A DNA stretch of 64,000 nt from Streptomyces sp. NBC_00659 (GTDB lineage: Bacteria > Actinomycetota > Actinomycetes > Streptomycetales > Streptomycetaceae): contig NZ_CP109031.1 in the NCBI RefSeq assembly GCF_036226925.1, positions 2,232,001-2,296,000 of the forward strand. Reading direction: 5' to 3'. The translations under genes and the position numbers were made by a program. Of the stretch, positions 1 to 10,126 are shown piece by piece. Below the pieces are notes generated by a model, which had not been told where the DNA came from, did no database searches, and was given only the letters and a program-made list of their open reading frames with translations. Position 1 is the first letter of the stretch. Every line of letters starts with the position of its first letter.

Positions 1-576
1 CGGGCTGCCTGGTCCGCCGTCGTCCGCGCCGGCCAGACGCTCACCGTCACCGACCTGCACGGCAACCAGGCCGTCGACTTCCTGGTGTACGACGCCGCGG
101 ACACCGCCGTCCGCTACAGCGCCCCCGACACGATCCAGGCCCAGGGCAACATCTTCCTGACCACGGGCAGCGTGCTGATGTCGAACGAGCACACACCGCT
201 GATGACCGTCGTCGAGGACGAGGTCGGCCGGCACGACACGGTCGGCGGCGCCTGCTCCAAGGAGTCGAACACCCTGCGCTACGGGCACCACACATGGTCC
301 CAGCACGCCTGCGTCGACAACTTCCTCGCCGAGGGCGCCCGTCACGGCCTCGGCAAGCGCGATCTCGTGTCCAACATCAACTGGTACATGAACGTGCCCG
401 TCGAGAAGGACGGCACCCTCGGCATCGTCGACGGCATCTCCGCCCCCGGACTGCGGCTGGCCCTGCGCGCCGAACGCGATGTGATCGTGCTGGTCTCCAA
501 CTGCCCCCAGATCAACAACCCGTGCAACGGCTTCGAGCCGACCGCGGTCGCGATGACGATCGGGGCCTCCGCATGA
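1..576 (+). CDS. Urea carboxylase-associated protein (UAAP2/DUF1989 type), 5' end outside window
   Basis: The reading frame is open from base 1, so the start lies upstream; about 191 residues are visible. It belongs to the DUF1989 family, the paired proteins encoded next to urea carboxylase in many bacteria. Their biochemical role is unsettled, and a part in urea/guanidine catabolism is inferred from context. Visible family features are DLHGNQAVDFLVY near the visible start, a Cys/His-containing centre (GGACSKESN, YGHHTWSQHACVDNF) and a C-terminal NCPQINNPCNGFEPT stretch. The cysteines and histidines could bind metal. The stop overlaps the start of the urea carboxylase gene (ATGA), so the two are translationally coupled. 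Confidence 0.85.
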   Translation, partial: RAAWSAVVRAGQTLTVTDLHGNQAVDFLVYDAADTAVRYSAPDTIQAQGNIFLTTGSVLMSNEHTPLMTVVEDEVGRHDTVGGACSKESNTLRYGHHTWSQHACVDNFLAEGARHGLGKRDLVSNINWYMNVPVEKDGTLGIVDGISAPGLRLALRAERDVIVLVSNCPQINNPCNGFEPTAVAMTIGASA

Positions 577-3500
577 GCTTCGACACCCTGCTGATCGCCA
601 ACCGCGGCGAGATCGCCGTCCGGATCATCCGCACGGCCCGTGAACTGGGCCTGCGCACCGTCGCCGTGTACTCCGACGCCGACCGCGCGGCACCCCACGT
701 CCGCCTCGCCGACGAGGCCGTACGGCTCGGCCCCGCCCCCGCGAAGGAGTCCTACCTCGACGGCGACCTGGTCCTGAAGGCCGCCAAGGACACCGGGGCC
801 GGGGCCATCCACCCCGGATACGGCTTCCTGTCCGAGGACGCGGCGTTCGCGCGGCGCTGCGAGGACGCCGGGATCGTGTTCGTCGGACCGACACCGGAGC
901 AGCTGGAGCTGTTCGGCGCCAAGCACACCGCGCGGGCGGCGGCCGAGGCGGCCGGGGTGCCGCTGGCGCCGGGCACGGGACTGCTCTCCGGTCTCCCCGA
1001 GGCGCTGGACGCGGCCGGCCGCATCGGCTACCCCGTCATGCTCAAGGCCACCGGCGGTGGCGGCGGCATCGGCATGTCGGCATGTCGATCCGCCGATGAA
1101 CTGACCGAGGCCTGGGACCGGGTGCAGCGCGTCGCGGCGGCCTCCTTCTCCTCGGCCGGGGTCTTCCTGGAGCGACTGGTCGAACACGCCCGCCATGTCG
1201 AGGTGCAGGTCTTCGGCGACGGCCGGGGCCGTGTCGTCACCTTCGGCGACCGCGACTGCTCGCTCCAGCGCCGCAACCAGAAGGTCCTGGAGGAGGCGCC
1301 CGCCCCCGGCCTGCCCTCCCGCATACGCGCCGAACTAGCCTCCGCAGCACGCGAGTTGTGCGCCTCGGTCGGCTACCGCTCGGCCGGGACCGTCGAGTTC
1401 GTCTACGACGCCGCCCGCGAGGAGGCGTACTTCCTGGAGGTCAACACCCGCCTCCAGGTGGAACACCCGGTCACCGAGGAGATCTACGGCGTCGACCTCG
1501 TCGCCTGGATGCTGCGCCTGGCCCGGGGCGAGTCCGATGTCGTACGGGACCCGGGGGCACCGCGGGGTCACGCCGTCGAGGCGCGGGTCTACGCCGAGGA
1601 CCCCTCGCGCGAACACCGGCCCAGCGCGGGCCTGTTGACGCGGGTCGAGTTCCCCGCCGGGGTCCGCGTGGACGGCTGGGTCGAGACCGGCACCGAGGTG
1701 ACCACTTCCTACGACCCGATGCTCGCGAAGGTCGTCGCGTACGGGACGGACCGGGCCGAGGCCCTGGAACGCCTCGACGAGGCACTGGCCGGGACCCGGG
1801 TGGACGGGATCGAGACGAACCTCGGTCTGGTGCGGGCCGCGCTCGCCGAACCGTCCTTCCGGCGGGCGGCGCACTCCACGGCCACGCTGGCCGGCGTGAA
1901 CGATCCCACCCCACGCGTCGAGGTCGTGTCCGGCGGCACGCTCACCACCGTGCAGGACTGGCCCGGACGCACCGGCCACTGGCAGGTCGGGGTACCGCCG
2001 TGCGGCCCCATGGACGACCTCTCCTTCCGGCTCGGCAACCGCGCGCTCGGCAACCCCGAGGGCGCACCGGGCCTCGAATGCACCCTGCAAGGACCGGCGT
2101 TGAGGTTCACCCACGCCACGACGGTGTGCGTCACGGGCGCACCCGCGCCGGTCACCGTGGACGGGGCCGCCGTCGCCCAGTGGGAGCCGGTGACCGTACC
2201 GGCCGGAGCCGTGCTGGAGGTCGCGGCGCCCGCCGGGCACGGCCTGCGCACCTATGTGCTGTTCGCGGGCGGCGGCCTTGACGTGCCCGCCTTCCTCGGC
2301 AGCGCCTCCACCTTCACGCTCGGCCGGTTCGGCGGCCACGGGGGCCGGACCCTGCGGACCGGTGACGTCCTGCACGGCGGAACGGTCACCGAAGCCGGGG
2401 CACCCGTGCCACCCGCCGAACGGCCCGGCCTCACCGCCGAGTGGCGGATCGGCGCCCTCGAAGGACCGCACGCCGCACCGGAGTTCTTCACCGAGGACGA
2501 CATCCACGACTTCTACGCCGCCGACTGGAAGGTCCACTTCAACTCGGCCCGCACCGGCGTACGGCTCATCGGTCCCAAGCCCCGCTGGGCCCGCACCGAC
2601 GGCGGCGAGGCCGGACTGCACCCGTCCAACATCCACGACACCCCCTATTCGGTCGGGGCCGTCGACTACACCGGTGACATGCCGGTGCTCCTCGGTCCGG
2701 ACGGCCCCTCCCTCGGCGGCTTCGTCTGCCCGGCGACCGTCGTCAGCACGGAACGCTGGAAGCTCGGCCAGCTCCGCCCCGGCGACACCGTGCGCTTCGC
2801 ACCGCTCGCCGACGACGGTTCGGCGCGGCCGGCGATCGTCGACGGCGGGGTGCTCGCCCGGGACGGCGACGTGACGTACCGCCGCAGCGGCGACGACAAC
2901 CTGCTGGTCGAGTTCGGTCCCATGCAACTGGACCTCGCCCTGCGGATGCGGGTCCACGCGCTGATGGAGGCGGTGGCGGCCGCGGATCTCGACGGCGTCA
3001 CGGACCTGACACCGGGCATCCGCTCGCTCCAGATCCAGGCGGACCCGCGCCGGCTCCCCCAGCGTGAACTCCTGGACACCGTACGGCGCACCGTCCGGGC
3101 CCTGCCCCCGAGCGATCAGCTCGTCGTCCCCTCCCGCACCGTCCATCTCCCGCTGTCCTGGGACGACCCGGCCACCCGCGAGGCCATCGCCCGCTACATG
3201 GCCGGCGTCCGCGACGACGCTCCCTGGTGCCCCTGGAACATCGAGTTCATCCGCCGGGTCAACGGCCTGGACTCGGTGGACGACGTCTACCGCACCGTCT
3301 TCGACGCCGAGTACCTGGTCCTCGGCCTGGGCGACGTCTACCTGGGCGCGCCGGTCGCCACCCCGCTCGACCCGCGCCACCGGCTGGTCACCACCAAGTA
3401 CAACCCCGCCCGCACCTGGACCGCCGAGAACTCGGTCGGGATCGGCGGCGCCTACCTCTGCGTCTACGGCATGGAGGGCCCCGGCGGCTACCAGTTCGTC

Positions 3501-4100
3501 GGCCGTACGACCCAGGTGTGGTCCGGGTGGCAGCAGCGCGGCGCGTTCGAGCCGGGCTCGCCCTGGCTGCTGCGCTTCTTCGACCGGATCAAGTGGTACC
3601 CGGTGGAGGCGGACGAACTCCTGGAGCTGCGGGCCGACATCATCTCCGGCCGCTTCGTCCCGCGCGTCGAGGAGGGCACCTTCTCGCTCGCCGCGTACGA
3701 GACCTTCCTCGCCGAGAACGCCGAGTCGATCGCGGAGTTCCGGGGCCGGCAGGGCGGCGCGTTCTCCGCCGAACGGGACGCCTGGGAGGCGGCGGGCGAG
3801 TTCACCCGCGCGGAGGCGGCCGCGGCCCCACCGGCTCCGGCCGCCGCGGTGAGCGTCCCGGAGGGCGGCTGGCTGATCGAGGCCGAGTTCGCCGCGTCGG
3901 TGTGGCAGCTGAACGTGGCTCCGGGCGAACAGGTCACGGCGGGGCAGCCGTTGCTCGCCCTCGAAGCGATGAAGATGGAGTCACGTGTCCCCGCCCCGGC
4001 CGACGGCGTGGTCCGGCAGATCCTCGCCCGGCCGGGTGACCAGGTGGAGGCGGGCACGCCACTGCTGGTACTCGCCCCTCTGGAACCGCCGGCGTCCTGA
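573..4100 (+). CDS. uca: Urea carboxylase (biotin-dependent)
   Basis: A 1175-residue enzyme that carboxylates urea to allophanate using ATP, bicarbonate and covalently bound biotin, in the cytoplasm. Domain order fits the family: biotin carboxylase (start LLIANRGEIAVRI, glycine-rich GGGGGIGMSA loop, EVNTRLQVEHPVTEE), then KipA/KipI-like carboxyltransferase halves in the middle and C-terminal part, and a biotinyl carrier domain at the C-terminus with EAMKMES; the biotinylated lysine is about residue 1134. The ATG overlaps the stop of the preceding UAAP gene. A longer in-frame extension upstream lies in a different frame of that gene and was rejected. With the downstream allophanate hydrolase it forms the two-step ATP-dependent route from urea to ammonia and CO2. 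Confidence 0.95.
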   Translation: MSFDTLLIANRGEIAVRIIRTARELGLRTVAVYSDADRAAPHVRLADEAVRLGPAPAKESYLDGDLVLKAAKDTGAGAIHPGYGFLSEDAAFARRCEDAGIVFVGPTPEQLELFGAKHTARAAAEAAGVPLAPGTGLLSGLPEALDAAGRIGYPVMLKATGGGGGIGMSACRSADELTEAWDRVQRVAAASFSSAGVFLERLVEHARHVEVQVFGDGRGRVVTFGDRDCSLQRRNQKVLEEAPAPGLPSRIRAELASAARELCASVGYRSAGTVEFVYDAAREEAYFLEVNTRLQVEHPVTEEIYGVDLVAWMLRLARGESDVVRDPGAPRGHAVEARVYAEDPSREHRPSAGLLTRVEFPAGVRVDGWVETGTEVTTSYDPMLAKVVAYGTDRAEALERLDEALAGTRVDGIETNLGLVRAALAEPSFRRAAHSTATLAGVNDPTPRVEVVSGGTLTTVQDWPGRTGHWQVGVPPCGPMDDLSFRLGNRALGNPEGAPGLECTLQGPALRFTHATTVCVTGAPAPVTVDGAAVAQWEPVTVPAGAVLEVAAPAGHGLRTYVLFAGGGLDVPAFLGSASTFTLGRFGGHGGRTLRTGDVLHGGTVTEAGAPVPPAERPGLTAEWRIGALEGPHAAPEFFTEDDIHDFYAADWKVHFNSARTGVRLIGPKPRWARTDGGEAGLHPSNIHDTPYSVGAVDYTGDMPVLLGPDGPSLGGFVCPATVVSTERWKLGQLRPGDTVRFAPLADDGSARPAIVDGGVLARDGDVTYRRSGDDNLLVEFGPMQLDLALRMRVHALMEAVAAADLDGVTDLTPGIRSLQIQADPRRLPQRELLDTVRRTVRALPPSDQLVVPSRTVHLPLSWDDPATREAIARYMAGVRDDAPWCPWNIEFIRRVNGLDSVDDVYRTVFDAEYLVLGLGDVYLGAPVATPLDPRHRLVTTKYNPARTWTAENSVGIGGAYLCVYGMEGPGGYQFVGRTTQVWSGWQQRGAFEPGSPWLLRFFDRIKWYPVEADELLELRADIISGRFVPRVEEGTFSLAAYETFLAENAESIAEFRGRQGGAFSAERDAWEAAGEFTRAEAAAAPPAPAAAVSVPEGGWLIEAEFAASVWQLNVAPGEQVTAGQPLLALEAMKMESRVPAPADGVVRQILARPGDQVEAGTPLLVLAPLEPPAS

Positions 4101-4409
4101 CGCCCCACCACCCGCCCGGCCCCGTATCCGCCGGCCCGGCCCCGTCCCCACCCGCGCACGAGCCCCGTCCCGGACCGCCCGCACCCGCCGCTCCGCCGGT
4201 CGACACCGTCCGCCACGGGCCGGACCGCCCCTCCGCGCCCTGCCCCGCAGCCGTCCGCCCGGTCCGAACCCGCCCCCTCCGTCGTCCGCACCTCTCAGGT
4301 CCGCCGTCGAACCCCGGTCCGCCGGGGCAGAAATCCGAAAGCGGCCCGGGGTGCGCGCCACGACCGCCGGACCGTCGGCGGGGGCGTCCTCCCAGCACAA
4401 GGAGTTCCG
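4101..4409. other. C-rich spacer between uca and atzF
   Basis: This 309-base gap has no convincing gene. About the first 200 bases of the + strand are strikingly rich in C and poor in G and A, interrupted by CCCGG and CCGTCC words. No strong hairpin followed by T residues is visible. The composition is what a Rho-loading (rut-like) RNA would look like; that is inference only. An AAGGAG ribosome site at 4399-4404 serves atzF. Confidence 0.4.
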
Positions 4410-6074
4410 ATGTCCGCCCTCACCCGAGTCCGCCTGGCGTACGCCCGTATCGAGGCCGTGGACCGCCCCGAGATCTGGATCGACCTGCGCCCCCGGGCGG
4501 AGGCCGAGCGCGAGGCCCGTGCCGTGGACGAGCGGGTCGCCGCCGGAGAGCGCCTCCCGCTCGCCGGCAGGCTCCTGGCCGTGAAGGGCAACATCGACGT
4601 GGCGGGCCTGCCCACCACCGCCGGCTGCCCGGCCTACGCCTACGCACCGGAGGCCGACGCCCCCGCGGTCGCCCGCCTCCGCGCGGCCGGAGCCGTCGTG
4701 CTCGGCACCACCAACCTGGACCAGTTCGCCACCGGCCTGGTCGGCACCCGCTCACCGCACGGCGCCGTCCGGGGCGCCCTGGACCCGGAAAGGATCAGCG
4801 GCGGCTCCAGCTCGGGATCGGCCGTGGCGGTGGCCCTGGGCATCGTCGACCTGGCGCTCGGCACGGACACCGCCGGCTCCGGCCGCGTGCCCGCCGCGTT
4901 CAACGGCATCGTCGGCCTGAAACCGACCCCCGGCCTGGTGCCGACGACCGGCGTCGTCCCGGCCTGCGCCTCCCTGGACTGCGTGACCGTGTTCGCCCGC
5001 ACCCTCCCGGAGGCCGAACAGGCCCTCGCCCATCTGACGTCCCCCTCCGGGCGCGAGCTGCCGCCCCTGGCACAACGCGCGCCCGGCCCCTGGCGCGTCG
5101 CCGTCCCACCGACAGCGCAGCTCGGCGAACTCGACGAGGGCTGGGCGCAGGCCTACGAGGCGGCGGTGAACCGGCTCGTCACCGCCGGGGCACAGGTGCG
5201 CACCCTCGACCTCACCCCGTTCACCGAGGCCGCCGCGATGCTCTACGAGGGCGCCTTCGTCGCCGAGCGCTACACCGCGGTGGGGAACTTTGTCGACAAG
5301 CTGACCTCCGAGGGGGGCGCCGGGCTCGACCCGACCGTCGCGGGAATCATCACCCGCGCGCGGGACATCCCGGCCCACCAGCTCTACGCGGACCAGGAGC
5401 GCCTGGCCTCCCTGCGCACCCGGGCCCTCGCGGAACTGGCCGACGCCGACGCGCTGCTCCTGCCCACCGCGCCCGGCCATCCCACGCTCGCCGAGGTCGC
5501 CGCCGACCCGCTGGGCGCCAACGCCCGCCTGGGCCGCTTCACCAACTCCACGAACCTGTTCGACCTGGCGGCGGTCGCCGTTCCGGCCGGGCGGACACCC
5601 GCGGGAGGTCCTTTCGGCGTGATGCTCATCGGACGTGCGTTCACCGATGAGCGGCTCGCACGGATCGCCCGTCTCCTGGAACCGGAGACCCGCCTCGCCG
5701 TGGTGGGGGCGCATCTGTCCGGCCAGCCGCTCAACGCCCAGCTGCTCTCCCTGGGCGCCCGCCTCGAACGTACGACGACCACCGCCGCCGTCTACAGGCT
5801 GCACGCCCTGGCGACCAGTCCGCCGAAACCGGGGCTCGTCCATGTCGGCGCGGGCGGCGCCGCTGTCGAGGCCGAGGTGTGGAGCCTGCCCGCGGACGGC
5901 CTGGGCCGGCTGCTGGCGGCACTCCCCCGCCCGATGACGCTGGGCAGCGTCGAACTGGCCGACGGCACCCATGTGCCCGGCTTCCTGTGCGAACCCGGCG
6001 CACTGGCCGAAGCGCCCGACATCACGTCCTACGGCGGCTGGCGCGGGTATCTCGGCCGCGAACGGGACCGGTGA
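4410..6074 (+). CDS. atzF: Allophanate hydrolase
   Basis: A 554-residue cytoplasmic amidase that hydrolyses allophanate, the urea carboxylase product, to two ammonia and two CO2. The N-terminal two thirds is an amidase-signature domain whose triad is visible: Lys59 (AVKGNID), cis-Ser133 (SGGSSSGS) and nucleophile Ser157 (GTDTAGS). The last 120 or so residues form the small C-terminal domain typical of full-length allophanate hydrolases (ending TSYGGWRGYLGRE), which separates it from general amidases. The start at ATG 4410 is fixed by AAGGAG five bases upstream. Unlike many genomes, where the two genes abut, a 309-bp C-rich spacer separates it from uca. Confidence 0.93.
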   Translation: MSALTRVRLAYARIEAVDRPEIWIDLRPRAEAEREARAVDERVAAGERLPLAGRLLAVKGNIDVAGLPTTAGCPAYAYAPEADAPAVARLRAAGAVVLGTTNLDQFATGLVGTRSPHGAVRGALDPERISGGSSSGSAVAVALGIVDLALGTDTAGSGRVPAAFNGIVGLKPTPGLVPTTGVVPACASLDCVTVFARTLPEAEQALAHLTSPSGRELPPLAQRAPGPWRVAVPPTAQLGELDEGWAQAYEAAVNRLVTAGAQVRTLDLTPFTEAAAMLYEGAFVAERYTAVGNFVDKLTSEGGAGLDPTVAGIITRARDIPAHQLYADQERLASLRTRALAELADADALLLPTAPGHPTLAEVAADPLGANARLGRFTNSTNLFDLAAVAVPAGRTPAGGPFGVMLIGRAFTDERLARIARLLEPETRLAVVGAHLSGQPLNAQLLSLGARLERTTTTAAVYRLHALATSPPKPGLVHVGAGGAAVEAEVWSLPADGLGRLLAALPRPMTLGSVELADGTHVPGFLCEPGALAEAPDITSYGGWRGYLGRERDR

Positions 6075-6150
6075 CCCGCCCGGGCCACGCGATCCGCATG
6101 AGCCGCTCACGGCACCCGGCCGAGAGCGGACCGGCAGGAGGACGGCCTGC

Positions 6151-6169
6151 CCCGCCCTGGCCGGGCGGG
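6151..6169. terminator. Weak hairpin between convergent atzF and helY
   Basis: CCCGCCC and GGGCGGG arms surround a TGGCC loop in the 230-bp gap between the two convergent genes. There is no T tract on either side, so termination is only suggested by position. Confidence 0.3.
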
Positions 6170-6304
6170 CGCCGGGCCGCCTGCCGGAGCTCCTGAGACA
6201 GGCGCGGCCGGTGACGTGCCCCTCCCCCGACGGGAAGACGGCACACCACCGGCCAGGCCGGCTCCGGCGCCCGGATCGCTCCGCGAGCGCCGGACCGCGG
6301 TTCG

Positions 6305-9121
6305 TCAGCCCACCGACGAGTAGGCCACCACTCCGCGCAGCAGGGCTTCGACCGCCTTGCGGGCGTTCTTGGCGACCGTCGACCTCTCGCCGCCCGAGAC
6401 GGGCGCGGCGGCCGCGATCTGGCCGAGGACGTCGATGACCTGCTTGCACCAGCGCACGAAGTCACCGGCGGGCATCTCGGCCTCGCGCAGCACCTCGTCC
6501 AGGCCCTTGCCGGACGCCCACTCGTGGGCGGCCCAGGCGAAGCCGAGGTCCGGCTCGCGCTGGCCGACCCCCTCGGTCTGGCTGATCCCGAAGTCCTCCT
6601 CCAGCGCGTCAAGACGGCCCCAGATGCGCACCATCTCGCCGAGCGCGGCCTTGGCCTTGCCGGACGGCACCTTCGGCGCCATCGCGTCGTCGGCGGCCCG
6701 GGACTCGTACACCAACGCCGAGACGCAGGCGGCCAGTTCGGCCGGGGAGAGTCCGTCCCAGACTCCGGCGCGCAGACATTCGCTGGCCAGCAGGTCGAGT
6801 TCGCCGTACAGGCGGGCGAGCCGCTTGCCGTGCTCGGTGACCTCGTCGGCACGCAGATAGTCCAGCTCGGTGAGCAGGGCGACGATCCGGTCGAAGGTGC
6901 GGGCGATGGTGTTCGTCCGGCCTTCTATCCGGCGCTCCAACTGCGAGGTGTCACGCTGCAGGCGGTGGTAGCGCTCGGCCCAACGGGCGTGGTCCTCGCG
7001 GTCGTTGCACCCGTGGCAGGGGTGCGCGCGGATCGCCGTGCGCAGCCGGGCGATCTCACGGTCGTCGGCGGCGTCGGCGCGCTTCTTGCGGTGCCGGTCC
7101 GGGACGATGTGCCCGGCCTTGGTGCGCAGGGCGGACGCCAGGTCGCGCCGGGACTGCGGCGAGCGCGGGTTGAAGGACTTGGGGATCCGCATCCGGTCGA
7201 GCGCCTCGACCGGTACGGGGAAGTCCATCGAGGCCAGCCGCTTCACCTGGCGCTCGGCGGTGAGCACCAGCGGGCGCGGGCCGTCGTGCTGCTCGAAGCC
7301 CCGGTGGCCGTTCGACCGGCCGGCGGGCAGCCCGGGTTCCAGCACCAGCGCAAGCCCTGCGTACTTGCCGGTCGGCACATGGATCACGTCACCCGGCTTC
7401 AGCCTCTCCAGGGCGACGGCCGCCTCGGCACGGCGCTGCGACATCCCCTGCTTGGCCAACTCGGTCTCGCGGTCCTTCAGTTCGCGCCGCAGCCCCATGT
7501 AGGCGTCGAAGTCCCCGAGATGGCAGGTCATCGACTCCTTGTAGCCCTCGAGACCCTCCTCGTTGCGCTGCACCTGCCGGGAGATCCCGACGACCGACTT
7601 GTCGGCCTGGAACTGCGCGAACGACGTCTCCAGCAGCTCGCGCGAGCGGTGCCGGCCGAACTGCTCGACCAGGTTCACCGCCATGTTGTACGACGGCTTG
7701 AAGCTGGAGCGCAGCGGATAGGTGCGGGTGCCCGCGAGTCCCGCGAGATGCTCGGGACTGAAGCCGCGCTGCCACAGCACGACCGCGTGGCCCTCGATGT
7801 CGATGCCGCGACGGCCGGCACGGCCGGTCAGCTGGGTGTACTCGCCGGGCGTGATGTCGGCGTGCTGCTCGCCGTTCCACTTGACGAGCTTCTCCAGCAC
7901 CACCGAGCGGGCAGGCATGTTGATGCCCAGCGCGAGGGTCTCCGTCGCGAAGACGGCCTTGACGAGGCCGCGGACGAAGAGCTCCTCGACGACCTCCTTG
8001 AACGTGGGCAGCATGCCCGCGTGGTGGGCCGCGATGCCGCGCTCCAGGCCCTCCAGCCATTCGAAGTAGCCGAGGACGTGCAGATCCTCGTCCGGGATGG
8101 AGGCGGTGCGCTCCTCGACGAGCTCACGCACGCGCGCCCGGGCCGCGTCGTCGTTCAGCCGCAGGCCGGCGTGCAGGCACTGCTGCACGGCGGCCTCGCA
8201 GGCCGCCCGGCTGAAGATGAACGTGATGGCGGGCAGCAGCCCTTCGGAGTCGAGCCGCTCGATGACCTCGGGCCGGCCCGGCGTCCAGATCCGCGAGCGC
8301 TGTCTGCGCTCCCGCTCCCGGTCGGCCTCGCGCATCGCGCGGCCCCGTCTGCGGTCCTGGTACGACGGACGGCTCGCCTCCATGCGCGCCATGCGCGTGA
8401 GGTCGGGGTTGACGGCCTTGCGCTGGCCCTCGCCCTCCTCGAAGAGGTCGTACATCCGCCGTCCGGCCAGCACATGCTGGAACAGCGGGACGGGCCGGTG
8501 CTCGGAGACGATCACCTGGGTGTCGCCGCGCACGGTGTCCAGCCAGTCGCCGAACTCCTCCGCGTTCGACACGGTCGCCGACAGCGACACCAGGGTCACC
8601 GACTCGGGGAGATGGATGATCACTTCCTCCCAGACGGCGCCGCGGAAGCGGTCGGAGAGGTAGTGCACCTCGTCCATCACCACATAGCCGAGACCGAGCA
8701 GGGTCTGCGAGCCCGCGTACAGCATGTTCCGCAGGACCTCGGTGGTCATGACGACCACCGGAGCCTCGGAGTTGACGCTGTTGTCGCCGGTGAGCAGACC
8801 GACCTTGTCCGCGCCGTACCGTCGGCACAGGTCGGCGTACTTCTGGTTGGAGAGCGCCTTGATCGGCGTGGTGTAGAAGCACTTCTTGCCCTGCTGGAGG
8901 GCGAGATGGACGGCGAACTCGCCGACGATCGTCTTGCCCGAACCGGTGGGCGCCGCCACCAGCACACCCTTGCCCGCTTCGAGCGCCTGGCAGGCCTCGA
9001 TCTGGAAGGGGTCGAGGCCGAAGTCGTACATCTCGCGGAAGGAGGCGAGCGCGGTGGCCTGCTCGGCAGCGCGCCTGCGTGCTGCCGCGTACCGCTCGGC
9101 CGGTGAGAGGTCCTCTGTCAT
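6305..9121 (-). CDS. helY: DExH-box RNA helicase, HelY/Mtr4-like
   Basis: A 938-residue superfamily 2 helicase of the Ski2/Mtr4 type. Motifs run in order: Q-like DPFQIEACQALE, Walker A APTGSGKT, TTPIKALSNQKY, Walker B DEVHYL, SATVSN, then the second RecA domain with TETLALGINMPA and motif VI QLTGRAGRRG. A long C-terminal arch/helical domain with four cysteines or histidines (HPCHGCNDREDH) follows. The likely role is unwinding structured RNA in RNA processing or decay; it is named HelY in mycobacteria, where it also lies near tatAC and pafBC. The start was set at ATG 9121 (MTEDLSPAERY) rather than 62 codons upstream, because the extension is Arg/Pro/Ser-rich and non-conserved in character. It follows the lipid-kinase-like gene by 85 bp. 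Confidence 0.93.
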   Translation of the reverse strand: MTEDLSPAERYAAARRRAAEQATALASFREMYDFGLDPFQIEACQALEAGKGVLVAAPTGSGKTIVGEFAVHLALQQGKKCFYTTPIKALSNQKYADLCRRYGADKVGLLTGDNSVNSEAPVVVMTTEVLRNMLYAGSQTLLGLGYVVMDEVHYLSDRFRGAVWEEVIIHLPESVTLVSLSATVSNAEEFGDWLDTVRGDTQVIVSEHRPVPLFQHVLAGRRMYDLFEEGEGQRKAVNPDLTRMARMEASRPSYQDRRRGRAMREADRERERRQRSRIWTPGRPEVIERLDSEGLLPAITFIFSRAACEAAVQQCLHAGLRLNDDAARARVRELVEERTASIPDEDLHVLGYFEWLEGLERGIAAHHAGMLPTFKEVVEELFVRGLVKAVFATETLALGINMPARSVVLEKLVKWNGEQHADITPGEYTQLTGRAGRRGIDIEGHAVVLWQRGFSPEHLAGLAGTRTYPLRSSFKPSYNMAVNLVEQFGRHRSRELLETSFAQFQADKSVVGISRQVQRNEEGLEGYKESMTCHLGDFDAYMGLRRELKDRETELAKQGMSQRRAEAAVALERLKPGDVIHVPTGKYAGLALVLEPGLPAGRSNGHRGFEQHDGPRPLVLTAERQVKRLASMDFPVPVEALDRMRIPKSFNPRSPQSRRDLASALRTKAGHIVPDRHRKKRADAADDREIARLRTAIRAHPCHGCNDREDHARWAERYHRLQRDTSQLERRIEGRTNTIARTFDRIVALLTELDYLRADEVTEHGKRLARLYGELDLLASECLRAGVWDGLSPAELAACVSALVYESRAADDAMAPKVPSGKAKAALGEMVRIWGRLDALEEDFGISQTEGVGQREPDLGFAWAAHEWASGKGLDEVLREAEMPAGDFVRWCKQVIDVLGQIAAAAPVSGGERSTVAKNARKAVEALLRGVVAYSSVG

Positions 9122-9206
9122 CGTGCTTTCGAGACTACCGGGAGGCACTGACACAAGGACGATCATTATCCGTATCAGCGGCTGTGAAACCCCGGATCCC
9201 CGCAGC

Positions 9207-10097
9207 TCAGGGAAGTGCGACGCGCACAGCGGCCCGTATGCACTCCGCGGTGAGCGGCAGCGGGCCCAGCGGCTCGCCGTCCGCGTACCCGGTGACGCCC
9301 TCGGCAAGGAGCTCGACGCGGGCCGCCCGGTGCACGCTCACCACGGGATGGCCGACGTGGGTGCCCCGGTAGACCCGCGGGAAGATCTTGAGCAGGGTCG
9401 AGCGGGAGCAGTCCCCGACCACCGTGATGTCGAACAGCCCGTCGCCGAGGCTCGCACCGGGACAGATCCTCATGCCGCCGCCGTACGACGAGCCGTTGCC
9501 GACGGCGACCAGCGTCGCCTCGGTCTCCAGCGTCTCGCCGCCGTCCAGCGTGATGCGGTACCCGACGGGCCGGAAGGCGGCCAGCTCGGCGACCATGGCG
9601 ACGTCGTACTTGAAACGGCCGACGGGCAGGCGCATCCGGTTCCCGCGGTCGTTGACGCGGGAGTCGAACCCGGAGGCGAGGACGGTGCCGAACCAGGTGC
9701 CGTTCACCCGGCCCAGGTCGACCTCGCGCAGCCTCTCGCCCCGCAGCGCCTCGGCGATCATCCGTCCGGCCGCCGCGGGGTCGCCCACGGGCAGGCCGAG
9801 GGCGCGCGCGAAGTCGTTGCCCGTCCCGGCGGCCACCAGACCGAAGGGGGTACGGGTCCCGGCGACGGCCTGGAGGGCCAGGTTCGCCATGCCGTCACCG
9901 CCGACCGCGACCAGGGCACCGGTGCCGGAAGCGACCGCCTCGCGCGCCCGCGCGAGGGCGTCCACCGGGTCCTCGCCCTGGACCGTCTCGACGGAGAATC
10001 CCGCGGCACGCAAAGCGGAAGCGGCCGGCAGCGCCGCTCGGGCGCCCCGGCCGCGGCCCGCGGTGGGGTTGACGAAGAGGGTGATCTCGCTGGTCAC
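9207..10097 (-). CDS. Diacylglycerol kinase-like lipid kinase (DAGK_cat family)
   Basis: The 296-residue protein has the DAGK catalytic fold: an NPTAGRGRG start, the nucleotide-binding GGDGMANLALQ motif (GGDGTxN class, with Met for Thr), and GLVAAGTGNDFARALG. The C-terminal beta-sandwich half carries GNGSSYGGGMRICPGASLGDG. Members phosphorylate diacylglycerol, ceramide or other lipids with ATP at the membrane face; the exact substrate cannot be read from the sequence. It starts at GTG 10097, 29 bp downstream of tatC on the same strand, so it is probably co-transcribed with tatAC and helY. The Met in place of Thr in the GGDG motif is a common variant in this subfamily. Confidence 0.88.
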   Translation of the reverse strand: MTSEITLFVNPTAGRGRGARAALPAASALRAAGFSVETVQGEDPVDALARAREAVASGTGALVAVGGDGMANLALQAVAGTRTPFGLVAAGTGNDFARALGLPVGDPAAAGRMIAEALRGERLREVDLGRVNGTWFGTVLASGFDSRVNDRGNRMRLPVGRFKYDVAMVAELAAFRPVGYRITLDGGETLETEATLVAVGNGSSYGGGMRICPGASLGDGLFDITVVGDCSRSTLLKIFPRVYRGTHVGHPVVSVHRAARVELLAEGVTGYADGEPLGPLPLTAECIRAAVRVALP

Positions 10098-10126
10098 AGG
10101 CTGACCCTACGAGGTCACGGACTCCG

